64,000 bases of DNA from Rhizobium grahamii CCGE 502 (GTDB lineage: Bacteria > Pseudomonadota > Alphaproteobacteria > Rhizobiales > Rhizobiaceae). The stretch spans positions 1 through 64,000 of the forward strand of contig NZ_AEYE02000037.1 in assembly GCF_000298315.2 (NCBI RefSeq). Direction: 5' to 3'. The position numbers were made by a program, and so were the translations under genes. Every line of letters begins with the position of its first letter. Position 1 is the first letter of the stretch. The notes under the pieces are model-generated. The model had not been told where the DNA came from, searched no databases, and saw nothing but the letters and a program-made list of their open reading frames with translations. Of the stretch, positions 26,699 through 34,610 are shown piece after piece.

Positions 26699-28234
26699 AT
26701 GACGACGCTTACTCGGCGCGAGGCCTTGAGCCTTGGCGCAGCAACTTTCATCACCGGGATTCTCGCGGGTCGAAATATCGTCTCTGCTGCCGAAAACGGC
26801 ACGCTGACGATAGCCTTCAACGTCAATCTGCCATCCTTCGACCCGACGACAGGCCCCTCGGCGGTCAATCCGGCGATCCAGGCGATCTACCGGTCGGTCT
26901 TCGATCAGTTCATCGGCCAGGGACCGGACCTGAAGTTTCAACCCGGGCTTCTGACGGACTGGGGTTGGAACGAGGACAAGACCAAGGTCTGGATGGACGT
27001 CCGCGAAGGTGTCACCTGGCACGACGGCTCGCCGTTTACACCGGAGGATGTCGTATGGTCGCTGACGCGGGCAGCCGACCAGAAGGGCGGTAATCCGATT
27101 TCCTTCATCTGGTCGACGGCCGGCAACTACAAGATCGAGGGCAAGCGCATCACGGGCGACGTGATCCGCTTCGAACCGACCTACTTCAAGTGGATGGCGT
27201 TTCTGACCGGCTATGTCCTGCCGAAAGCCTACTATGAGAAGGTCGGCGCAGAAGGCTTCGAGAAGAAGCCGATCGGCACCGGCCCCTATATGGTCGACGC
27301 CTATGAGGGCAACGCCTTTCTCCGTCTCAAGGCAAACCCCAAATACTTCGGAGGCAAGCCTGCCTTTGATACCGTCGTCTTCAAATTCGTGCCCGATACG
27401 ACCAGCCGCGTTGCTGAAATCGAATCCGGTTCGTCCGATGTCACGCTCGAAATTCCCTATGAGGATTTCGATCGCCTGAAAAAGAAGTCTGGGCTTGCGG
27501 GCACCGCGACCCCGATCTCCGATATTGGCATGATCTTCATCAACAACATCGACGTGATGCTAGACAAGAACGTGCGTCTGGCCGCCCACCACGCAATCGA
27601 CAAGAAGGCGATCGTTGCCCGTCTGCTGCGCGGCTATGGCGTGCCGATCGACACGCTGGAGGCGCCGGAATATGATGCCTTCGATTCGTCGATCGTCGTC
27701 GGCTTCGATGCCGAGAAGGCAAAGGCGCTGCTCGCCGCATCCGGTTACTCGCCGAAAAAGCCCGTCAAGTTCAAGATCCAGACCACGCGGGGCTTCAAGC
27801 CCAAGGATTACGAGATGATCCAGGCGATTGTCGGGATGTGGCGCAAGGTTGGCATCGAAGCCGATATCGAGGTCTACGAGATCGCCAAGCACTACGAACT
27901 GCGTGCCGCCGATGCGCTGGCGCCGGCCGCCTTTTATAACTGGGGCAACGCGATCGGTGATCCAACCACCTCAACGGGCTTTGCAATGTTCGGCCCCTCG
28001 CCGCATTCTGTCTGGAACACCGACGACCTCGACAACATGATCGCCCCGCTCTGGGGGGAGAAGGACGAAGCAAAGCGCATCGCCGGGTGGAAAGCGGTCA
28101 GCAAGTACATTGCAGAACAGGGCTATGTGATCCCGCTTCTCCAATACGCACAGCCGATCGTCTACAAGGAGAGCCTCAAGGTTACCCCGAACGTATCGGG
28201 CGCCCTGCAGCCGACCCTGGTCGCCAAGGCGTAA
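26699..28234 (+). CDS. Dpp/Opp-type ABC transporter substrate-binding protein
   Basis: This 511-residue periplasmic solute-binding protein of family 5 has a twin-arginine signal peptide (TRREALSLGAATFITG, cleavage near residue 30). The family signature is in the REGVTWHDGSPFTPEDVVWSL region, with later GTGPYMV and LRLKANPKYFGGKP. It probably binds a dipeptide, peptide-like or other medium-sized solute. ATG 26699 is chosen over a GTG two codons upstream because GGAG spacing fits better. It leads an operon with two permeases and two ATPases. The divergent operator links it to the aromatic cluster. Confidence 0.9.
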   Translation: MTTLTRREALSLGAATFITGILAGRNIVSAAENGTLTIAFNVNLPSFDPTTGPSAVNPAIQAIYRSVFDQFIGQGPDLKFQPGLLTDWGWNEDKTKVWMDVREGVTWHDGSPFTPEDVVWSLTRAADQKGGNPISFIWSTAGNYKIEGKRITGDVIRFEPTYFKWMAFLTGYVLPKAYYEKVGAEGFEKKPIGTGPYMVDAYEGNAFLRLKANPKYFGGKPAFDTVVFKFVPDTTSRVAEIESGSSDVTLEIPYEDFDRLKKKSGLAGTATPISDIGMIFINNIDVMLDKNVRLAAHHAIDKKAIVARLLRGYGVPIDTLEAPEYDAFDSSIVVGFDAEKAKALLAASGYSPKKPVKFKIQTTRGFKPKDYEMIQAIVGMWRKVGIEADIEVYEIAKHYELRAADALAPAAFYNWGNAIGDPTTSTGFAMFGPSPHSVWNTDDLDNMIAPLWGEKDEAKRIAGWKAVSKYIAEQGYVIPLLQYAQPIVYKESLKVTPNVSGALQPTLVAKA

Positions 28235-28376
28235 AGCAGGCGTCAGACCGGATGATATGTCCGGCTTCGGGCGGGTCAGTTGGCCCGTCCGCATTCCAAA
28301 AATGGCATCCTTTGCAGCCGCCGCCGCCCGCCTAAATCATGGCTTCAATCAGGCGTCCTGCGAGAAAAATGAGCTG

Positions 28377-29384
28377 ATGATAGCGCTTTCTATCTTCAAC
28401 CGCGTCGTCATGGCCGCCGTCACCTTGTTCGGCGTTGCCCTGATCGTCTTCGTTCTCTTGCGTGTGGTGCCTGGCGATCCGATCGCCATGATGATTTCGC
28501 CGGGCGCAAGTGCTGCCGACATTGCCGCTTTGCGCGCCCATTATGGCCTGGACGCGAGCTTGCCTGTTCAGTTCGGCCTGTGGCTGAAGGCCATGCTTGG
28601 CGGCGACTTCGGCACGTCGATATCCCTCAAGCGCAGCGTTCTCGACCTGCTTGGCGAACGCCTGCCGGCAACGCTCGAACTTGCCGTCGCCGCCCTGGTC
28701 GTTGCGGTTGCATCGGGAATGGCGATTGCGGTCGCAGGCACGCTGCTGCGGCGCGGCCCGCTCGAACCGGTCATCGACGCGCTGAACGGGCTTTTTCTAG
28801 CCGTTCCAGATTTCGTCTGGGCGCTGGCGCTCGTTCTGATCCTCGGCGTATTCTATCCAATCTTTCCGCTTTCCGGTCGCATCGACCCAACGATCAACAT
28901 GCCGTTCGCGACACCGTTTTATCTTATCGAAAGCCTCTTGCGGCTACGCTTTGCGGTTTTCGGTGATGTCGTCGCCCATATGGTCATGCCGGTCCTGGCA
29001 CTTGGGCTGCCGCTTGCCGCGATCATCGCCCGGGTCCTCAAGGCAGCATTATCAGAAGCGATGGTGCAGGATTACGTCCTGCTCGCACGGCTGAAAGGCA
29101 TGTCGGAGCTTCGCCTGGTGCTGCAGGAGGCGCTGCGCAACGCGATCGGCCCGACCATCGCGCTGACGGGTGTCCAATTCACCTTCCTCATTGGCGGCAC
29201 GGTCATCGTCGAGCGGATTTTCTCATATCCGGGCATCGGCAACATGGCGATTGACGCCGTTATTAACCGCGACCTGCCCCTGATCCAAGGTCTCGTGCTC
29301 GTCTTCGGGGTGCTGTTCATTCTGGTCAACCTGCTTGTCGATCTTTTGGTCGCCGCGTTCAATCCGAGGCTGCGTCATGGTTGA
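28377..29384 (+). CDS. Dpp/Opp-type ABC permease 1 (DppB-like)
   Basis: This 335-residue inner-membrane protein has six hydrophobic segments. The N-terminal NRVVMAAVTLFGVALIVF helix and LRVVPGDPIAMM motif typify DppB permeases, and the EAA loop (KGMSELRLVLQEALRNAIGP) contacts an ATPase. ATG 28377 is chosen since it starts the conserved part; the ribosome site is weak. Its 3' end overlaps the next permease by 8 bp. Confidence 0.88.
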   Translation: MIALSIFNRVVMAAVTLFGVALIVFVLLRVVPGDPIAMMISPGASAADIAALRAHYGLDASLPVQFGLWLKAMLGGDFGTSISLKRSVLDLLGERLPATLELAVAALVVAVASGMAIAVAGTLLRRGPLEPVIDALNGLFLAVPDFVWALALVLILGVFYPIFPLSGRIDPTINMPFATPFYLIESLLRLRFAVFGDVVAHMVMPVLALGLPLAAIIARVLKAALSEAMVQDYVLLARLKGMSELRLVLQEALRNAIGPTIALTGVQFTFLIGGTVIVERIFSYPGIGNMAIDAVINRDLPLIQGLVLVFGVLFILVNLLVDLLVAAFNPRLRHG

Positions 29385-30261
29385 TATCGCGTCTTTTCCT
29401 TTGCAGACAGCGGCGCAACGGCGACGGCGCGCGCTCTTGGCCCAACCCAAGGTCGTCCTTGGCGGCGCCTTCATCCTCATTCTTGTCTTGCTTGCAATCG
29501 GCGCGCCATGGATCGCACCCAAGGATCCGCTCGAACAGGATCTGATGCTCGGCACCTTGCCTCCGGCCTGGATCGAGGGCGCCGAGCCCGGCTACTGGCT
29601 CGGCACCGACGATCTCGGCCGCGACGTGCTTTCGCGCCTGATCTTCGGGACCCGCATTGCGCTCCTCGTCGCCTTTGTCGCAGCAACACTTGCAGCTCTG
29701 ATCGGTACGCTGCTTGGGCTCGTTGCCGGTTGGTACGGCGGCTGGGCGGACCGGGTCATTTCGCGCCTCGTCGACATATGGATGGCATTTCCGCCCGTCC
29801 TCTTGTCGATCCTTCTTGTCGCGGTTCTCGGCGCAGGCGTCCACTCCGTGATTGCCGCCATCGTCATCATCGACTGGACGCGCTTTTGTCGTGTCGTCCG
29901 GTCCGAGACGAAATCCCAGGCGCAGATGGACTATGTGACGGCTGCGCAAACCATCGGCTTTTCGCGCACACGCATTCTTTTTTCCGAAATCCTGCCGAAT
30001 GTCGCGCCTGTTCTTATCGCCCTGGTAAGCCTGGAAATGGGCATCGCGGTGATCGTCGAGGCAATCCTGTCCTTCGTTGGTCTTTCCGTTTCCTCGGACA
30101 CGCCGACATGGGGCGGCATGATCGCAGCCGGAAGGCAGATGATCTATCAAGGCTGGTGGGTCATGGTCGCACCCCTGATCGCGTTGTTTGCCACAGTCCT
30201 TGCCTTCAACCAACTGGGCGATGGCCTGCGCCGTGCCCTTGATCCGGTGATGCGTCGATGA
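29377..30261 (+). CDS. Dpp/Opp-type ABC permease 2 (DppC-like)
   Basis: This 294-residue permease has the DppC-type cytoplasmic N-terminus, a first membrane helix at about 27-47, the PPAWIEGAEPGYWLGTDDLGRDVLSRL periplasmic motif and a GFSRTRILFSEILPNVAP coupling loop. It pairs with the preceding DppB-like permease. Overlaps of 8 bp upstream and 4 bp downstream indicate translational coupling along the operon. Confidence 0.88.
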   Translation: MVDIASFPLQTAAQRRRRALLAQPKVVLGGAFILILVLLAIGAPWIAPKDPLEQDLMLGTLPPAWIEGAEPGYWLGTDDLGRDVLSRLIFGTRIALLVAFVAATLAALIGTLLGLVAGWYGGWADRVISRLVDIWMAFPPVLLSILLVAVLGAGVHSVIAAIVIIDWTRFCRVVRSETKSQAQMDYVTAAQTIGFSRTRILFSEILPNVAPVLIALVSLEMGIAVIVEAILSFVGLSVSSDTPTWGGMIAAGRQMIYQGWWVMVAPLIALFATVLAFNQLGDGLRRALDPVMRR

Positions 30262-31136
30262 GCAATCTTCCTCTCCTTTCGATAACTGGCCTGACAGCTG
30301 TTTCCGATCGTGACGGCGGCGCTTCCGTCCTCAGAGATGTCTCGCTGAGACTGGCGCGCGGCGAAGTGCATGGCCTCGTCGGCGAAAGTGGCGCTGGAAA
30401 ATCCACGATCGCAAAAGCCCTGCTCGGCATCCTGCCACGCACCGTTCGTGTCACTGGCGGTTCTGTTCGGTTTGAGGAACGCGATCTCTTGACCCTGCCT
30501 TCGGGTGCCTTGCGGCAGATCATCGGAAACGAGATCGCGCTCATTCCGCAGGATCCCCAAACTGCACTCAATCCCGGCCGGCGCATCGAAGCGCAGCTGA
30601 CGGATGGCCTTAGAATGAACCGTGGGATGTCAGGACGGCAGGCACATGCAAGGGCCATCTCGCTCCTGGAAGAGGTGCATATCCGTGATCCCTTGCGTGT
30701 GTTGGAGGCTTACCCGCATGAGCTTTCCGGTGGTATGCGCCAACGCGTGCTGATTGCCGCCGCGTTTTCACTGGAGCCCAAACTCGTCGTCGCCGACGAG
30801 CCCACGACAGCGCTCGACGTAACGGTGCAGAAGCAGATCCTGCGCCTGATCCGCGGCATGCAGGACAAGCATGGGACAGCCGTGCTCTTCGTGACCCACG
30901 ACCTCGGAGTTGTCGCACAGATCTGCGATCGTGTGACACTGCTTTATTCGGGCAAGGTGATAGAAGCCGGATCGACCGCTGACGTGCTCGACCACCCGGC
31001 CCACGCTTATACAAGGGCCCTGCTTGCAGCGAGCCCGCGCTATGATCGTCCGGACGAAGGGCTGACACCTGTCCCGCCGGCTGTGTTCGATCAGCTGCGG
31101 CGGGAAATCGGGACAGATGCGGGGATCCATGTCTGA
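30258..31136 (+). CDS. Dpp/Opp-type ABC ATPase 1 (DppD-like)
   Basis: This 292-residue ATPase has Walker A GESGAGKST, Q-loop in ALIPQDPQTALNPGR, signature LSGGMRQRV and Walker B LVVADEPTTALD, with the C-terminal oligopeptide-transporter extension. It energises the adjacent permeases with the second ATPase. Its start overlaps the permease stop by 4 bp, and its end overlaps the next gene by 8 bp. Confidence 0.9.
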   Translation: MSNLPLLSITGLTAVSDRDGGASVLRDVSLRLARGEVHGLVGESGAGKSTIAKALLGILPRTVRVTGGSVRFEERDLLTLPSGALRQIIGNEIALIPQDPQTALNPGRRIEAQLTDGLRMNRGMSGRQAHARAISLLEEVHIRDPLRVLEAYPHELSGGMRQRVLIAAAFSLEPKLVVADEPTTALDVTVQKQILRLIRGMQDKHGTAVLFVTHDLGVVAQICDRVTLLYSGKVIEAGSTADVLDHPAHAYTRALLAASPRYDRPDEGLTPVPPAVFDQLRREIGTDAGIHV

Positions 31137-31959
31137 CACACTTTTGACCGCATCCGGCATCGAAGTCATTTACGGCGCGACCCACGGGCTGCTCGGAAAG
31201 CCCGGCGGCGGCCACAAGGTGCTGCATGGCGTCGACATCGACATCAGGCGCGGAGAAACAGTCGGCATCGTTGGCGAATCCGGTTCGGGCAAGACGACGC
31301 TTGGACGCGCACTGCTTCGCCTCGTCACCGTTTCGGCCGGCGCCATCCATTTCGACGGGAAAGACATCACGCAGATGCCCGACGCTGCACTTCGGCCGCT
31401 GCGCCGGCGCATGCAGATGATCTTCCAGGATCCGATGGCTTCGCTGAACCCCCGCCACACGATCCGGCGCATTCTGGTGGAGCCCCTTCTCCTGCACCGT
31501 CTGGCAGACGACGCCAGGAGTGCTGAGCGAAGGATCGCCGCGATCTTCGAGCGCTTCATGTTGCCGATAGCCTGCCTTGAGCGCAACCCGCATGAGCTGT
31601 CGGGCGGCCAGCGCCAGCGCGTCGGCATCGCGCGGGCAGCGCTGCTCGAACCGGACTTCGTGCTGGCCGACGAAGTTGTTTCCGGGCTTGACGTCTCAAC
31701 CCAGGCTCAGGTTCTCAACCTGATGAAGGAACTTTCGCGGGATCTCGGCCTGTCCATGGCCTTTATCAGCCATGATCTGTCAGTAATCCGTGCAGTCTGC
31801 GACAGGGTCTATGTGATGCGTCAGGGTGCCGTGGTCGAGCACGGTTCGTGCGATCGCGTCTTCTCTGCACCCGCAGACGCATATACGCGCACCTTGCTGG
31901 ATGCCATTCCCCTGCCCCGCATCGAACCCGGCTGGCTTGACCGCGTCGCCGAGGCATAG
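31129..31959 (+). CDS. Dpp/Opp-type ABC ATPase 2 (DppF-like)
   Basis: This 276-residue ATPase has Walker A GESGSGKTT, Q-loop MIFQDPMASLNPRH, signature LSGGQRQRV and Walker B FVLADEVVSGLD, where the usual DEPxSALD reads DEVVSGLD. It completes the five-gene importer begun at 26699. ATG 31129 is internal to a slightly longer frame and is favoured because it gives the usual N-terminus. The operon ends here, convergent with the regulator gene. Confidence 0.88.
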   Translation: MSDTLLTASGIEVIYGATHGLLGKPGGGHKVLHGVDIDIRRGETVGIVGESGSGKTTLGRALLRLVTVSAGAIHFDGKDITQMPDAALRPLRRRMQMIFQDPMASLNPRHTIRRILVEPLLLHRLADDARSAERRIAAIFERFMLPIACLERNPHELSGGQRQRVGIARAALLEPDFVLADEVVSGLDVSTQAQVLNLMKELSRDLGLSMAFISHDLSVIRAVCDRVYVMRQGAVVEHGSCDRVFSAPADAYTRTLLDAIPLPRIEPGWLDRVAEA

Positions 31960-31973
31960 TGCTTGCGCCGACG

Positions 31974-32525
31974 TCAGGGATTCGAGCGGCGGTGCGTCGC
32001 CGCAACACGCGCCACCTGTTCGTAGATACCCGTCAAAAGCTCCAGCGTCCGCGTCGCCTCTTCCAGCTTGTGCGGGAAATTCGGCACCGATTTGATGGCC
32101 GCAATCAACAGTGACGCCCGGATGTCAGCATATTGGTCAGTGACCGCACGACCGCTTTCGGTCACCAGATAGGTGACGCCCGATCGGCCGCTGCCCTGGC
32201 GGACGACCAGTCCGGCACCGATCAGCTTTCGCAAGCTGTACTGAATGTTTGGAATGTCCTCGCGATTGGCAAGCCGCGCGAGATCCTTGATCGTTTTCGG
32301 GCGATCATTCATCCGGATGATGTGCAGCATGGCATTTTCGGGGCCGCTTGCGGCAATATCGACAACCGAAGCAAGGCACTCCGTTTGCCAGCGGCCGAAC
32401 GCCTCGTAGGCGCGCATCAGCGCATACTCGATCTCGGCGACGTCAACCTCAACGGCGGTGCGCGCCAGGTGCCAGCTACGGTCCACCGCATCCGGCTGTT
32501 TTTCATGCGGTTCCTTGCGCTGCAT
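31974..32525 (-). CDS. MarR-type winged-helix regulator (COG5631-like)
   Basis: This protein of about 183 residues has a helical N-terminus (EIEYALMRAYEAFGRWQTE), then a winged-helix segment: RPKTIKDLARLANREDIPNIQYSLRKLIGAG, with the wing GRSGVTYLVTESG. It resembles a rhizobial group of predicted MarR-like regulators. ATG 32525 has GGAG eight bases upstream; a TTG at 32546 after GGGGGAGG is an alternative start. It is divergent from the RutA-like monooxygenase gene with a palindrome between them, so it probably controls that gene and itself. Confidence 0.72.
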   Translation of the reverse strand: MQRKEPHEKQPDAVDRSWHLARTAVEVDVAEIEYALMRAYEAFGRWQTECLASVVDIAASGPENAMLHIIRMNDRPKTIKDLARLANREDIPNIQYSLRKLIGAGLVVRQGSGRSGVTYLVTESGRAVTDQYADIRASLLIAAIKSVPNFPHKLEEATRTLELLTGIYEQVARVAATHRRSNP

Positions 32526-32604
32526 CTCTCGATCTCCGAAAGCCAAGACATAACCTCCCCCAAAAACCGCGTCTATCAGCATTTGCCGATTGACAGGGAT
32601 ATAT

Positions 32605-32629
32605 TTTATAATAGAGTTTATATTATAAA
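32605..32629. promoter_or_regulatory. Inverted repeat between winged-helix regulator and monooxygenase
   Basis: TTTATAATA, seven bases, TATTATAAA form a perfect 9-bp inverted repeat in a very A+T-rich patch, 27 bp before the monooxygenase start. It overlaps any promoter here and is a good operator candidate for the divergent regulator. Confidence 0.6.
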
Positions 32630-32655
32630 TTATAACAAATATACGAGGTGAACAC

Positions 32656-33780
32656 ATGACGAATGAACGCAACTCCATGTTCGACGACCAGCAGTTCCTG
32701 CTTGGAACCTTCGCCACCAACTGTTCCGGCGGGATGTCGGTCACCAAGGTCCCCGAGCGCTGGGTAAACTCCTGGGAAAACAACCTGAAACTTGCCCATC
32801 TCCTCGACGAGGCCGGCATTGACTTCATGCTGCCGATCGCACGCTGGATCGGGTATGGCGGTGACACAAACTTCCACGGTAACGTGCTGGAAACCATCAC
32901 CTGGGCGGCGGCACTTCTGGCGCGGACACGCGACATCAATGTGTTTGCGACAATCCATACGGCAGCCAACCTGCCGGCGGTCGTCGCCAAGCAGATCGCC
33001 ACGATCGACCAGATCAGCCGCGGCCGCATCGGCCTCAACATCGTCGCGGGCTGGAACCAGCCGGAATATGAGGCGCTCGGTCTTGACCTTCCGGCCGGTC
33101 ACGCCGAGCGTTACGGCTATGCCCAGGAATGGTTTGACGTCGTCAAGGCACTGTGGAGCCGCGAGGAGGCTTTCGACTGGGATGGCCAGCACTTCAAGCT
33201 CACGAACATTCTCGGAGACCCACGGCCAGCCGGCCATGTGCCGATCCTGAACGCCGCCGGCTCCGGTGAAGGCCGCAACTTCGCGGTCCGCAACGCCGAT
33301 TTCCTGTTTACGCCGGCAATCGATCTCGCCCGCTCGGTCGACGAAATCGCCGCACTGAAGGCGCAGGCTGCAGAGGTTAACCGCCCTGTCGGCGTCCTGA
33401 CCTTTTCCCACGTCGTCTGCCGCCCGACGGAGAAGGAAGCACGAGACTATCTGCGTCATTTCGGGCAGGACAATGCCGACTGGGATGCAGTCGACAATCT
33501 GGTGCGCCTGCAATTTGCGCATGCCCAGTCCTTCCCGCATGACCTCCTGGCGCTCATCCGCGATCGGATGGCGGCAGGCCATGGCGGCTTCCCGCTGGTT
33601 GGCACGCCAGAACAGGTCGCAGACGGCATCCTTTCGCTGCATAAGGTCGGATTCCGGGGCACGACACTTTCCTTCGTCGACTATCTGACCGAGTTCCCCT
33701 ACTTCCGCGATACGGTCCTGCCGATCCTCGCCGCAGAGGGCATTCGCCATCCGGTGAAGGCATTCGATATCGCTGTCTGA
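32656..33780 (+). CDS. RutA-like LLM-class flavin-dependent monooxygenase (second copy)
   Basis: The 374-residue protein is a paralogue of that encoded at 10903-11991, sharing the VPERW, SWENNLKLA, LPIARWIGYGG and IATIDQISRGRIGLNIVAGWN blocks and the C-terminal VGTPEQVADGI. It should use FMNH2 and O2. A flavin reductase gene follows, giving the RutA/RutF-like two-component arrangement. Substrate is unknown; N-heterocycles or indolic rings fit the context, and sulfur compounds are an alternative. ATG follows ACGAGGTG by five bases. Confidence 0.84.
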   Translation: MTNERNSMFDDQQFLLGTFATNCSGGMSVTKVPERWVNSWENNLKLAHLLDEAGIDFMLPIARWIGYGGDTNFHGNVLETITWAAALLARTRDINVFATIHTAANLPAVVAKQIATIDQISRGRIGLNIVAGWNQPEYEALGLDLPAGHAERYGYAQEWFDVVKALWSREEAFDWDGQHFKLTNILGDPRPAGHVPILNAAGSGEGRNFAVRNADFLFTPAIDLARSVDEIAALKAQAAEVNRPVGVLTFSHVVCRPTEKEARDYLRHFGQDNADWDAVDNLVRLQFAHAQSFPHDLLALIRDRMAAGHGGFPLVGTPEQVADGILSLHKVGFRGTTLSFVDYLTEFPYFRDTVLPILAAEGIRHPVKAFDIAV

Positions 33781-33905
33781 TCTGGTGCTTTGCTTCAGCC
33801 GGGACGCTCAAATCGCTTTCGGCACGGTCGTCATAGCGGTGCTGTCGCGGTAGCGCCCCTAGCCGCCGCGCACGGAACACTCCAGCATTAGAAACTGCGC
33901 ATGCT

Positions 33906-33939
33906 CGTCTGCAAAGACCAATTCGGGTTTTTGCAGACG
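33906..33939. promoter_or_regulatory. Inverted repeat upstream of flavin reductase
   Basis: CGTCTGCAAA and TTTGCAGACG form a perfect 10-bp inverted repeat with a 14-base spacer, ending 27 bp before the flavin reductase ATG. It may be an operator or a 5' hairpin that limits read-through from the monooxygenase gene. Confidence 0.5.
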
Positions 33940-33966
33940 TACACCACGCAACCTGGGAGGATTGTC

Positions 33967-34482
33967 ATGCTGCTTCAGGAAGACCACGGTGGGGTCAAGC
34001 CGACGACGGACACGTTCCGGGCTGCCATGCGGCATCTTCCCGGCAATGTCGCCGTTGTCACCGTTGGAACCGGTAGCGAGCGCTCCGGCCTCGTCGTCAC
34101 CTCTGCCGTTTCGCTGGCCGCCGACCCGCCACTGGTGATGGTCTGCGTCAACCGGTCGTCCTCCAGCTGGCCGCTGTTTCACCGGTTCGGTCATTTCGGC
34201 GTCAATTCGCTGGCGGCCCACCAACAGGACATTGCCCAACGCTTCTCCGGGCGCCACGGCTGCAAAGGCTCTGAGCGTTACGTCAACGCCGAGTGGACAA
34301 CGCTCTCGACCGGGGCACCTTTGCTGGTCGATGCGACAGTCAGCCTCGACTGCACGCTGGAAGAAATGATCGACCGGGCGACGCATTCCATCATCATCGG
34401 CCGTGTGAATGCCATTCGCGTCAATGAGGACCAGGGTGCCTTGATCTATTGGCACGGCGGATATCGTACCCTCCAGCGATAG
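33967..34482 (+). CDS. FMN flavin reductase (RutF/HpaC-like)
   Basis: This 171-residue protein of the flavin-reductase-like FMN-binding family shows TFRAAMRHLPGNVAVVTVG near the start, VTSAVSLAADPPLVMVCVN (flavin-binding loop) and FGVNSLAAHQQDIA. Such enzymes reduce FMN with NAD(P)H and hand it to a monooxygenase, here probably the LLM enzymes. ATG 33967 is preceded by GGGAGG seven bases away. The 186-bp gap to the monooxygenase contains an inverted repeat, so the two may be separately tuned. Confidence 0.88.
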   Translation: MLLQEDHGGVKPTTDTFRAAMRHLPGNVAVVTVGTGSERSGLVVTSAVSLAADPPLVMVCVNRSSSSWPLFHRFGHFGVNSLAAHQQDIAQRFSGRHGCKGSERYVNAEWTTLSTGAPLLVDATVSLDCTLEEMIDRATHSIIIGRVNAIRVNEDQGALIYWHGGYRTLQR

Positions 34483-34610
34483 GCACGAGCCGACGTCTGG
34501 AGGATTTCATGCTTTTAAAGCTTGACGCCTCGCTCTGCCTCTATATATTTTAAACTTCAAATAACTTGATCCGCGGGCACCCGCTCGGCGTGACTGGGAA
34601 GGAATGAAGA

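Noticed and set aside
32590-32617. TTGACA followed by TATAAT as a sigma-70 promoter for the monooxygenase
   Set aside because: The spacing is only about 11 bases, too short for a standard promoter; the A+T-rich patch may still hold another promoter.
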